Origin: Capnocytophaga haemolytica | Lineage (GTDB): Bacteria > Bacteroidota > Bacteroidia > Flavobacteriales > Flavobacteriaceae | DNA length: 64,000 nt | Assembly (NCBI RefSeq): GCF_001553545.1 | Contig: NZ_CP014227.1 | Span: forward strand, 1,780,501-1,844,500 | Direction: 5' to 3' | Shown here: in pieces, positions 1 to 7,277 of the stretch | Layout: each line of letters opens with the position of its first letter | How positions within the stretch are numbered: position 1 is the stretch's first letter | Notes under the pieces: generated by a model | Told to the model about the DNA's origin: nothing | Database searches by the model: none | The model's input: only the letters and a program-made list of their open reading frames with translations | Made by a program: the position numbers and the translations under genes

Positions 1-307
1 TGCCAAAAGTGAGGAAGAGCGCAACTTGGGGCTGATGTACCGCAAGCAAATGGCGGAAGACCAAGGGATGTGGTTCATATTCAGCGATGAAGCACCACGC
101 TCATTCTATATGAAGAACACCGAGATCTCGCTCGATATCATCTATTTCGATAAAGACAAAAAGGTGGTGAGCATCGCAAAGAACGCAAAGCCTTACGACG
201 AGACCTCGCTGCCCTCAATCAAGCCTGCAATGTACGTGCTCGAGGTAAATGGTGGTATGGCGGACAAGTGGGGCATCACTGAGGGCTGCACTGCCAAGGT
301 TGAGTAG
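1..307 (+). CDS. DUF192 family protein, 5'-truncated by window edge
   Basis: The frame is open from base 2, so the true N-terminus lies before the window; an apparent TTG at 26 is internal. Visible motifs are the family's E-R-x-x-GLMYR segment, a GMWFIF strand, and a F-Y-MKNTEISLDIIYFD stretch, all typical of DUF192, a small beta-barrel family of unknown function often exported or lipid-anchored in Bacteroidota. The C-terminal VLEVNGG-x-x-x-KWGI is also standard. It ends 26 bp before idi on the same strand and may be cotranscribed with it. No function is assigned. Confidence 0.85.
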   Translation, partial: AKSEEERNLGLMYRKQMAEDQGMWFIFSDEAPRSFYMKNTEISLDIIYFDKDKKVVSIAKNAKPYDETSLPSIKPAMYVLEVNGGMADKWGITEGCTAKVE

Positions 308-333
308 CGACTTTCCTGTTACAATAAATCATT

Positions 334-846
334 ATGGAAGAAAACGTATTATTGGTAGATGAGCAAGATCAAGTCATCGGACTGATGCCCAAGATGGAAG
401 CACACGAAAAGGGAGTGCTACATAGGGCGTTCTCAGTGTTTATCTACAATGCGCGGGGCGAACTCTTATTGCAACAACGCGCAGCCCATAAATACCACTC
501 GCCGCGCCTATGGACGAACACCTGTTGCAGTCATCAGCGGGAAGGCGAAACAAATGTAGCAGCAGGGCAGCGACGGCTACAAGAGGAGATGGGATTTAGC
601 GTTCCGTTGGAGGATGTGCTCTCGTTTATCTATAAGACGCCCTTTGACAACGGGCTTACGGAACACGAGCTCGATCATATTTTAGTAGGGCATTATGACG
701 GTGAACCAACCATCAATCCCGAGGAAGTAATGGCGTATCGTTGGCAAGCACCAGCGCAAGTAAAAACCGATATGGAGCGCCATCCCGACCAATACACCGA
801 GTGGTTTAAGATTATCTTCAATCGATTTTATCGAGAAATTAGTTAA
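334..846 (+). CDS. idi: isopentenyl-diphosphate delta-isomerase, type 1 (Nudix fold)
   Basis: This cytosolic enzyme interconverts IPP and DMAPP for isoprenoid synthesis (menaquinone side chain, undecaprenyl phosphate). The 170-aa length fits type 1 Idi. Visible are the catalytic-Cys region TNTCCSHQREGE (about residues 61-72), the Nudix-like AAGQRRLQEEMGF helix with its glutamates, and HELDHILVGHYDGE with metal-binding residues. Type 1 Idi requires divalent metal. The start ATG at 334 follows the DUF192 gene closely. MenD at 34907 uses the same isoprenoid economy for menaquinone, but the two genes are not linked. Confidence 0.95.
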   Translation: MEENVLLVDEQDQVIGLMPKMEAHEKGVLHRAFSVFIYNARGELLLQQRAAHKYHSPRLWTNTCCSHQREGETNVAAGQRRLQEEMGFSVPLEDVLSFIYKTPFDNGLTEHELDHILVGHYDGEPTINPEEVMAYRWQAPAQVKTDMERHPDQYTEWFKIIFNRFYREIS

Positions 847-866
847 AAGTGTTACATCTCCAAATT

Positions 867-1158
867 AAAAGGAGCTTCATTTTATGAAAATGGAGCTCTT
901 TTTTATTAAAATGACGCTTCATTTCATCAAAATGATGAAACGTTTAGCAAAAAAGATACTCCGTTTAATCAAAATGATGAAACGTTTAACAAAAAAGGTG
1001 CTCCGTTTAATGAAAGACATCAAACGTTTAGCTTATTTACCTAAACGTTCAGTCATTTTATCTAAACGTTTGATGATTTTATCTAAACGGAGCATTAAAT
1101 TGACTGAACGGTTCTTTCTTTTAACTAAACGGAGCATCAAATGAATTAAACGGTTCGT
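867..1158. repeat. 21-bp tandem array (about 13-14 degenerate units)
   Basis: The dinucleotide CG of an AAACGTTTA or AAACGGAGC core recurs at 941, 962, 983, 1004, 1025, 1046, 1067, 1088, 1109, 1130 and 1151, exactly 21 bp apart. Weaker units continue the phase to the left (AAAATG at 887, 908, 929). A-tracts recur in phase, and 21 bp is about two helical turns. Because 21 is divisible by three, a frame at 884-1144 stays open and encodes Lys/Arg-rich heptads; I treat that as a by-product. It sits between idi and a strong terminator. Confidence 0.85.
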
Positions 1159-1179
1159 TATTTTGACCCATAAAGACAT

Positions 1180-1249
1180 AAAAAGAACCCATCAGAGCAT
1201 TATTTTCATCCGTGATAAAATAAAAATAATGCTCTGATGGGTTCTTTTT
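1180..1249. terminator. long perfect hairpin, bidirectional terminator
   Basis: Arms 1180-1206 and 1223-1249 are a perfect 27-bp inverted repeat with a 16-nt loop. A-run and T-run flanks give a U-tract in either direction, so it can terminate both the idi side and speB, which is read toward it on the minus strand. Confidence 0.85.
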
Positions 1250-1264
1250 ATCAAGTAAAGCGCG

Positions 1265-2122
1265 CTATCGCTTATACTTAAAGTGATAAGCCAGCATTTT
1301 ATAATACAATTTTGCCGCTAAGAAGGCGGTGGGCTTCGCCTGTGGGCTATCCATTAGCTCGACAATATCAAAAGCAACCACGTTACATTTCTTAAAGACC
1401 TTGCGCAGCAGTTTTAGCGTCGGGTACCACTGCAATCCACCTGGCTCAGGAGTGCCCGTTGAAGGCGCTATGGCAGGATCGAAGGCGTCAAGGTCAATTG
1501 TAATATACACATTGCCAGAGAGCTTATCGAGCACCTTATTAATCCACTTCGGATCTTTAGCGATCTTATGCGCAAAGAAAACGCGACCCTTCGGGAGGTA
1601 TTGTTTTTCCTCAATATCCATCGAGCGAATACCCACTTGCACCAATCGATGCTTCTGGTTAGCTTCAAACACCGCACACGCGTGATTTGAAGTGGAGCCG
1701 TGGTACTCGGGGCGCAAATCCGTATGCGCATCGAGCTGCAAAACCGTAAGTTTCTCGTACTTCTCGCCCACTGCCCTGATGGAACCTATTGATACAGAAT
1801 GCTCTCCCCCGAAAAGCGTAAAGAGTTTATCCTCGTGCTTGAGCAGTTCTTTCGTTTTTTGATACACCGCTTCAGTCATCGCCTCAGGCGTGCTATTTTC
1901 TGAAACCTCACCAGCCATATACACCCCGTTCAGGTAGGGCTCCGTATCGGTTTCTATGTCGTAGAGCTCCATATTTTCGGAAGCATCCAAAAACAGCTCA
2001 GGTCCTTTGTCAGCACCTTTGCCCCAAGTAGAAGTTCCGTCGTAAGGAACGGTCACTAACATTACTTTCGAATTCTTTAAGGTAGCATTCTCCTCAGGAA
2101 TGCCTGCATACGTTCTTTTCAT
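1265..2122 (-). CDS. speB: agmatinase / arginase-family ureohydrolase
   Basis: A Mn-dependent cytosolic ureohydrolase of 285 aa, probably converting agmatine to putrescine and urea. The binuclear metal motifs are all present: GGEHS, LDAHTDLR and DLDAFDP, plus a catalytic-loop His in STSNHA. Length and motifs fit the SpeB branch better than arginase. It lies 24 bp downstream of nrdA on the same strand and is likely cotranscribed. An arginine decarboxylase gene occurs at 37390, so a two-step arginine-to-putrescine route is encoded in the window. Substrate is inferred from the family. Confidence 0.88.
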   Translation of the reverse strand: MKRTYAGIPEENATLKNSKVMLVTVPYDGTSTWGKGADKGPELFLDASENMELYDIETDTEPYLNGVYMAGEVSENSTPEAMTEAVYQKTKELLKHEDKLFTLFGGEHSVSIGSIRAVGEKYEKLTVLQLDAHTDLRPEYHGSTSNHACAVFEANQKHRLVQVGIRSMDIEEKQYLPKGRVFFAHKIAKDPKWINKVLDKLSGNVYITIDLDAFDPAIAPSTGTPEPGGLQWYPTLKLLRKVFKKCNVVAFDIVELMDSPQAKPTAFLAAKLYYKMLAYHFKYKR

Positions 2123-2146
2123 CTGATTTATATTTATAAGAGCGTG

Positions 2147-3802
2147 TTATGCTTCGCAACTGCTACAATTCACGAAGTTCATCATCATTTCCTTAGCCAC
2201 CGATTGGCTTCGTTGGTAATAAAGCGTCTTTACACCCAATTTCCAGGCTTCAATCATCACTTTATTGACATCTTTGATAGGCATCGCCGAAGGTATATTC
2301 AAATTAAGGCTCTGCGCTTGGTCAATATACGCTTGTCGCTGCGCTGCTTGCGAAACGATCTCCATAGGCGAGATTTCCTTAAAGGTTTTAAAGACATTCT
2401 TCTCGTGAGGGGTAAGTTCCTGCAAATGTTGCACCGATCCGTTGTTAAGACGGATGCTGCGCCATACATCTTCGTTATTCAGTCCGCGTTCTTCAAGTAA
2501 TTGCGCCAAATACTTATTCTTACGCATAAAATTCCCTTTCGATAGCCCCACCTTGTAATAATTGCTCGAATAAGGCTCAATCCCTGGAGAGACTTGCCCC
2601 AAGATAGCAGAACTTGAGGTAGTAGGTGCAATCGCCATCGTGGTTGCATTGCGTCTGCCGTATCCTTTCAACAGATCAGGCTCACCGTAGATATGTGCAA
2701 GCTCTTTAGTAGCTTTTTCAGCCTCCTCGCGTATATGTTTAAAGGCACGCGCATTGAACTGCGTAGCTTCAAAGCTCTCAAACGGAATCATATTGCGTTG
2801 CAAGTAAGAATGATAACCCAAAACGCCTAACCCCACCGCACGATGCGCTATGGCGAAGTTGCGTGCCGATTGCAAGTAGTAATTGCCCTTAGTTTTCTCG
2901 ATAAACTCCGAGAGCACCGCATCTAAGAAGAAGATTGCCAGCTTCACCGCCTTAGTATCCTTCCATTCATCGAAAAGCTCGAGGTTCATTGACGAGAGGC
3001 AGCAGATAAACGACTCCTCCTCGCTCGATGGCAGCATAATCTCGCTACAAAGGTTGCTCGAGCGGATAATCATATCCTTATCCTTGTACACCTGCGGGCG
3101 GTTGCGGTTCACATTATCCGTAAAGAAGATATAAGGGAGCCCCTTCTGCTGACGCGACTCAAGAACGCGTGCCCAAAGGCGCCGCTTCTCCATATCCCCC
3201 TCAATCATCTCCTGCATCCAATAATCAGGTACGCAGAGCCCGAAAAACAGGTTCTGAATGGGGAATTCTACATCTTTTATCTGTAAAAATTCCTCAGCGT
3301 CGGGGTGATCGATGTCCAAATAAGCTGCAAACGCGCCGCGCCGCACACCGCCCTGAGATACGACATCCATCGCCGAATCGAAGAGCTTCATAAAGCTAAC
3401 AGCTCCGCTTGACTTGCCATTGTCCGTTACAGCCGAGCCACGACTGCGTAATTCGCCAAAATAGCCCGAAGTGCCGCCGCCTATCTTCGTTTGCATAATA
3501 ACTTCGCCCAATTTATGGGTAATCCCCTCAATACTATCGGGAACGTGCACATTAAAACACGAAATAGGCAGTCCTCGTTCGGTACCCATATTAGCCCATA
3601 TCGGAGAAGAGAAACTAATCCATCCCTTAGTGATCATCTCCTTGAATGCAGGTTGCAATTCGGGTTTAAACAATCTTTTTGCGGCAGCGTGCGTGATGCG
3701 GTCGATAGCACCCTCTACGCTCTCACCTTTAAGCAAATATCCTCGGTTGAGGATCTGTTCTGACTCTTCATTGAGCCACCAAATATCTAATTCTTCGTTC
3801 AT
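2147..3802 (-). CDS. nrdA: ribonucleoside-diphosphate reductase alpha subunit, class I
   Basis: The large catalytic subunit that reduces ribonucleotides to deoxyribonucleotides. It is short (551 aa) and starts without an ATP-cone domain, so allosteric dATP inhibition through a cone is not expected from this subunit. Visible are the PISCFN active-site Cys, the SNLCSEI radical motif (Asn, thiyl Cys, Glu), the TLYYQRSQS double tyrosine for radical transfer, and the C-terminal NCSSC redox pair. The radical-generating beta subunit is not adjacent or elsewhere in the window. The upstream gap to 4104 is divergent and carries DnaA-box-like 9-mers. Confidence 0.95.
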   Translation of the reverse strand: MNEELDIWWLNEESEQILNRGYLLKGESVEGAIDRITHAAAKRLFKPELQPAFKEMITKGWISFSSPIWANMGTERGLPISCFNVHVPDSIEGITHKLGEVIMQTKIGGGTSGYFGELRSRGSAVTDNGKSSGAVSFMKLFDSAMDVVSQGGVRRGAFAAYLDIDHPDAEEFLQIKDVEFPIQNLFFGLCVPDYWMQEMIEGDMEKRRLWARVLESRQQKGLPYIFFTDNVNRNRPQVYKDKDMIIRSSNLCSEIMLPSSEEESFICCLSSMNLELFDEWKDTKAVKLAIFFLDAVLSEFIEKTKGNYYLQSARNFAIAHRAVGLGVLGYHSYLQRNMIPFESFEATQFNARAFKHIREEAEKATKELAHIYGEPDLLKGYGRRNATTMAIAPTTSSSAILGQVSPGIEPYSSNYYKVGLSKGNFMRKNKYLAQLLEERGLNNEDVWRSIRLNNGSVQHLQELTPHEKNVFKTFKEISPMEIVSQAAQRQAYIDQAQSLNLNIPSAMPIKDVNKVMIEAWKLGVKTLYYQRSQSVAKEMMMNFVNCSSCEA

Positions 3803-3823
3803 AACTTTTTATTTTTCGGAGCG

Positions 3824-3831
3824 CAAAGTAA
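3824..3831 (-). promoter_or_regulatory. probable nrdA promoter -7 box
   Basis: The minus strand reads TTACTTTG, one base off the Bacteroidota TAnnTTTG box, 22 bp before the nrdA ATG. No well-placed TTG was found upstream, so this is moderate. Confidence 0.5.
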
Positions 3832-3849
3832 CGACTTTTTATTGGATTA

Positions 3850-4038
3850 TTATCCACCTACCCGCAGAAGTTATCAACATAGTTATTAACAATTCTCGTA
3901 ATCTTTGTGAGTTTCACGGCTTTACCTATTGACAAATATAGAAAAAAGTTCTTTTTTATTTTATAACAAGCTATTAACGCCCCAAAAACAACCTTCCTAA
4001 GACGTTATTTTAGTCCCTTATAAACAAAGTTATTAACA
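3850..4038. promoter_or_regulatory. cluster of DnaA-box-like 9-mers between nrdA and the SAM hydrolase
   Basis: TTATCCACC (3850-3858), TTATCAACA (3871-3879), TTATTAACA (3883-3891) and TTATTAACA (4030-4038) resemble the DnaA box TTATnCACA in the same orientation. The region is AT-rich. DnaA control of nrd genes is known in E. coli; whether it applies here is inference. Confidence 0.35.
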
Positions 4039-4053
4039 ATTTGAAAAAAATAC

Positions 4054-4084
4054 TTGGGCAATTCAGCCGAATGTTATACTTTTG
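4054..4084 (+). promoter_or_regulatory. promoter of the SAM hydrolase gene
   Basis: TTG at 4054-4056, a 20-bp spacer and TACTTTTG at 4077-4084 match the Bacteroidota consensus. It lies inside the upstream extension of the open frame and therefore fixes the start at 4104, not 4041. Confidence 0.8.
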
Positions 4085-4103
4085 CACTTTATTCCTTACA
4101 CAA

Positions 4104-4931
4104 ATGAGAATCGTTACATTAACCACAGATTTCGGGCAGCGCGATTACTCCGTCGCCGCTGTAAAAGGCAAACTTTACAGTGCTCTGCCCGAAGTGAATA
4201 TCGTCGATATATCGCATTTGGTAGCCCCGTTCGATATATTGCAAGCCTCATTTATCCTTAAAAATGCCTATCACCACTTCCCGAAAGGCAGTATCCACAT
4301 CATTGGTGTAGATGCCGAGCGTACCCCCGAAAAAAAACACCTCCTAATGCTGCTCGATGGTCATTACTTCATTGGGGCTGATAACGGTATATTCCATCTA
4401 TTGGCTGAAAATAAACCTAAGGTTGAGCTCTATGAAATAGGAGCTGATGAGCCTGCCACACTCTTCCCTACTCTTTACTTCTTCCCAAAAGTCGCAGAGA
4501 AGCTCTACAATAATGTACCTTTAAATAAAATAGGTAAGAAGACTGACAAACTCGTAGAGGTAAAATACTTCAAACCTGAGATTTCTGCCGATAACACCTT
4601 TATATATGGCACCATCATCTACATTGATCACTACGGAAATGCGGTGAGCAACATCACACGAACGCTTTTCGAGGAAATAGGCAAGGGTCGCCGCTTTGAG
4701 ATTATCTTCAATATGTACGCCTTTGACAAGATATACAACAAGTACAGCGATATCATCGACTTTACGACTGAAAAGAACCTGCGCCACCCCGATGGGAAGC
4801 GTATGTTGCTCTTCAACGACCTCGATTACCTACAATTGAGTATCTACAAAAGCGACCTCGAAACTGTGGGCGGCGCCTCTACCCTACTCGGAGTAAAGAA
4901 TTTCGACCAAGTAAGTGTGCATTTCTTCTAA
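4104..4931 (+). CDS. SAM hydrolase / hydroxide adenosyltransferase (DUF62, fluorinase-like fold)
   Basis: This family hydrolyses S-adenosylmethionine to adenosine and methionine using an activated water; its cell role is not well defined. Seen here are the N-terminal TTDFGQRDYSVAAVKG motif (about residues 7-22), the central LDGHYFIGADNGIF segment, and the C-terminal IIYIDHYGNAVSNI motif that closes the SAM site. The chosen start MRIVTLTTDFG is 20 bp after the -7 box and gives the usual family length (275 aa). A weak hairpin with a T-run (4980-5000) follows. Halogenase activity is not indicated. Confidence 0.88.
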   Translation: MRIVTLTTDFGQRDYSVAAVKGKLYSALPEVNIVDISHLVAPFDILQASFILKNAYHHFPKGSIHIIGVDAERTPEKKHLLMLLDGHYFIGADNGIFHLLAENKPKVELYEIGADEPATLFPTLYFFPKVAEKLYNNVPLNKIGKKTDKLVEVKYFKPEISADNTFIYGTIIYIDHYGNAVSNITRTLFEEIGKGRRFEIIFNMYAFDKIYNKYSDIIDFTTEKNLRHPDGKRMLLFNDLDYLQLSIYKSDLETVGGASTLLGVKNFDQVSVHFF

Positions 4932-4979
4932 ATAAAAAATCTACACGAGTTTAATACGGATACAATACGAAGCTCCATC

Positions 4980-5000
4980 GAAGGAGGAACGACCTTCTTT
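4980..5000 (+). terminator. weak intrinsic terminator
   Basis: GAAGG (4980-4984) pairs with CCTTC (4993-4997) and a T-run follows. The short stem makes this a modest call, downstream of the SAM hydrolase gene. Confidence 0.45.
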
Positions 5001-5056
5001 TAGAGAAGAAGAATAAATCACATATTAAAAAAGTGAAAAAAAAGTAATAAAAAATA

Positions 5057-5086
5057 TTGTTATTTAAAAAAAAAATTATACTTTTG
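5057..5086 (+). promoter_or_regulatory. rho promoter
   Basis: TTG at 5057-5059, an exact 19-bp spacer and TACTTTTG at 5079-5086 match the Bacteroidota consensus. It leaves a leader of roughly 120 nt before the rho ATG, long enough for autoregulation, which is inferred only. Confidence 0.85.
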
Positions 5087-5214
5087 CGCCCGAATTCAAT
5101 TCTTCAACAAGAGACACTTCCAATAAAACATATTAGAAAAACACTCACAGCGCTGAAAATATCGGTGCTGACGACTGGTAGAACGACGATTTTTTAATAA
5201 CACCATATTTAAAG

Positions 5215-6939
5215 ATGTTTGATATAACAGACTTAAAAGCAAAGAAACTTCCTGAACTACAGGAAATAGCTAAAGGGCTTGGCGTGCCTAAATACCGCTA
5301 CCTCAACAAAGGGGTTTTAATTGAGCAGATAGTAGATTGGCAAAATAAAGACACTCCCAAGGTAGAAATACCCACAGAGGCTCCTAAGAAAAGAGGAAGA
5401 AAGCCTAAGAATCAAGTAGCTCAAACCGTTACTCCTGAAAAGACAGAGGCAGAACCTTCTCCAATTCAAGAGACACCCAAGAGTGAAGGCCACCCAAAAT
5501 CTTACAGTAAGAAAGAGGACAACTCACAGAAACCTTCACTCAACAACCAAGATAAAACAAAGGCGGAAGGTAAAAAGAACTATCCTAAAAAGGGCAAACC
5601 ACAACAGCCTATCAACAATCAGAACCAAAGCAAACCCTACAATCCACAGCCTACAGGAAAAGGACACAGTCAGAATAACCCTCCTGCTGCCAAACCTACT
5701 AATAACGGCAATGGAAATAACTTCAACAAAACTAACAACGGTTATAACAACACCTATGCCCCAATCAACAGTGAGAACTTCGACCAAGAGAAGCGAAACC
5801 GTTACCGTTCACCTGAATATGAGTTCGACAGTATTGTAGATTGCGAAGGCGTCTTGGACATCACCCCTGAAGGTTACGGCTTTTTGCGCTCATCGGACTA
5901 TAACTATTTAGCTTCTCCCGACGACATCTACGTATCACAATCGCAAATACGCCTATTTGGGCTACTTACTGGCGATACCATCTACGGACAAATACGCCCT
6001 GCAAAAGAAGGTGAGAAGTATTACCCCTTATTAAAAGTATTAAAGATAAACGGGTTAGACCCACAGGTGGTACGCGACCGTGTGCTCTTTGAGCACCTTA
6101 CCCCTCTCTTCCCTAATGAGAAATTCAAGTTGGCTGAAAAAGGCGCTACCATCTCCACTCGCCTGATTGACCTCTTTGCGCCTATCGGGAAAGGGCAGCG
6201 CGGTATGATTGTAGCTCAACCCAAGACTGGTAAGACAATGCTCCTGAAGGACATTGCCAACGCAATTGCTAAGAACCATCCTGAAGTATACCTAATGGTA
6301 CTGCTGATTGACGAGCGCCCTGAGGAGGTAACTGATATGCAACGCAGTGTGCGTGGTGAAATCATCTCATCAACCTTTGATAAAGAGGCATCTGAGCACG
6401 TCAAGATAGCTAACATCGTTTTAGAGAAAGCCAAACGCCTTGTGGAGTGCGGTCACGATGTAGTGATCCTGCTTGACTCCATCACCCGCTTAGCACGCGC
6501 TTATAACACCGTGCAACCTGCCTCAGGAAAGGTGCTCACGGGTGGGGTGGATGCCAATGCGCTACACAAGCCTAAACGCTTCTTTGGGGCTGCCCGCAAT
6601 ATCGAAGGAGGCGGTTCGCTCTCTATCATCGCTACGGCGCTTACCGAAACAGGCTCAAAGATGGATGAAGTGATCTTCGAAGAGTTCAAGGGTACGGGTA
6701 ATATGGAGTTACAACTCGATCGACGTATCTCTAACCGTCGTATCTTCCCAGCTATTGACCTGATAGCTTCTTCCACCCGTCGCGATGACCTGCTCCTCGA
6801 TGAGAATACACTCAACCGCACTTGGGTATTGCGTAAGTATTTAGCCGAAATGAACCCTATAGAGGCTATGGAGTTTATGGAAAAGCAAATGAAGCAAACA
6901 CGCGACAACAAGGAGTTCTTAGTCACTATGAATAGTTAA
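5215..6939 (+). CDS. rho: transcription termination factor Rho with long disordered insert
   Basis: The hexameric RNA-dependent ATPase that terminates transcripts. Residues 1-45 form the Rho N-terminal fold ([16 protein letters not shown] onward). Residues about 48-195 are a Lys/Pro then Asn/Gln-rich low-complexity insert absent from E. coli Rho. The RNA-binding CSD follows (about 205-285), then the ATPase with Walker A PKTGKT (Lys near 340), a Walker [11 protein letters not shown], and the R-loop and Q-loop region. At 574 aa it exceeds the 419 aa of E. coli Rho because of the insert. Such inserts are characteristic of Bacteroidota Rho and have been linked to phase separation in Bacteroides. 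Confidence 0.96.
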   Translation: MFDITDLKAKKLPELQEIAKGLGVPKYRYLNKGVLIEQIVDWQNKDTPKVEIPTEAPKKRGRKPKNQVAQTVTPEKTEAEPSPIQETPKSEGHPKSYSKKEDNSQKPSLNNQDKTKAEGKKNYPKKGKPQQPINNQNQSKPYNPQPTGKGHSQNNPPAAKPTNNGNGNNFNKTNNGYNNTYAPINSENFDQEKRNRYRSPEYEFDSIVDCEGVLDITPEGYGFLRSSDYNYLASPDDIYVSQSQIRLFGLLTGDTIYGQIRPAKEGEKYYPLLKVLKINGLDPQVVRDRVLFEHLTPLFPNEKFKLAEKGATISTRLIDLFAPIGKGQRGMIVAQPKTGKTMLLKDIANAIAKNHPEVYLMVLLIDERPEEVTDMQRSVRGEIISSTFDKEASEHVKIANIVLEKAKRLVECGHDVVILLDSITRLARAYNTVQPASGKVLTGGVDANALHKPKRFFGAARNIEGGGSLSIIATALTETGSKMDEVIFEEFKGTGNMELQLDRRISNRRIFPAIDLIASSTRRDDLLLDENTLNRTWVLRKYLAEMNPIEAMEFMEKQMKQTRDNKEFLVTMNS

Positions 6940-7026
6940 TACTTCCTTAACGCAAATATTTACTATTGATTTACAAATATTTATAGCATACGTATAAAAA
7001 AAGTTAGCATTTTTTAGCTAAAAAAT

Positions 7027-7056
7027 TTGTACGTAATTAAAATAGTCGTAACTTTG
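7027..7056 (+). promoter_or_regulatory. tRNA-Ser promoter
   Basis: TTG at 7027-7029, a 19-bp spacer and TAACTTTG at 7049-7056 match the consensus and lie 40 bp before the mature tRNA. Confidence 0.85.
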
Positions 7057-7096
7057 CACCCGCTTAACTGAGGTAACAATAGTGGAGCGTTTTATT

Positions 7097-7181
7097 GGAG
7101 AGATGGCAGAGTGGTTGAATGCGGCGGTCTTGAAAACCGTTGAGGGTAACACCTCCGGGGGTTCGAATCCCTCTCTCTCCG
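7097..7181 (+). tRNA. tRNA-Ser (anticodon UGA)
   Basis: The acceptor arms GGAGAGA and TCTCTCC pair, the D-arm AGAGTGGTTGAAT and the TTCGAATCC T-arm are clear, and a long variable arm (about GAGGGTAACACCTC) marks a class II serine tRNA. The anticodon loop CTTGAAA gives UGA, which reads UCA and related serine codons. The 3' CCA is not encoded. Confidence 0.95.
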
Positions 7182-7210
7182 CTAAACTCATATGAACAAG
7201 GTTAAACAGT

Positions 7211-7246
7211 AATCCATTATAGTAGTAATATTATAATGGATTTTTT
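7211..7246 (+). terminator. terminator after tRNA-Ser
   Basis: AATCCATTATA (7211-7221) pairs with TATAATGGATT (7232-7242), followed by Ts. An ATG at 7236 lies inside this hairpin, which argues against it as the start of the GH92 gene. Confidence 0.8.
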
Positions 7247-7277
7247 GTTTTCTATAACTAATAAATTACAACAGACT

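Noticed and set aside
884..1144. 86-codon ORF of Lys/Arg-rich heptads, with a GGAG sequence 10 bp upstream
   Set aside because: It is produced by the 21-bp DNA repeat, whose length is a multiple of three. Bacteroidota rarely use Shine-Dalgarno pairing, and no family match is seen.
7236..7277. upstream ATG for the GH92 gene
   Set aside because: It lies inside the tRNA terminator hairpin, and starting at 7278 gives a proper lipoprotein signal.
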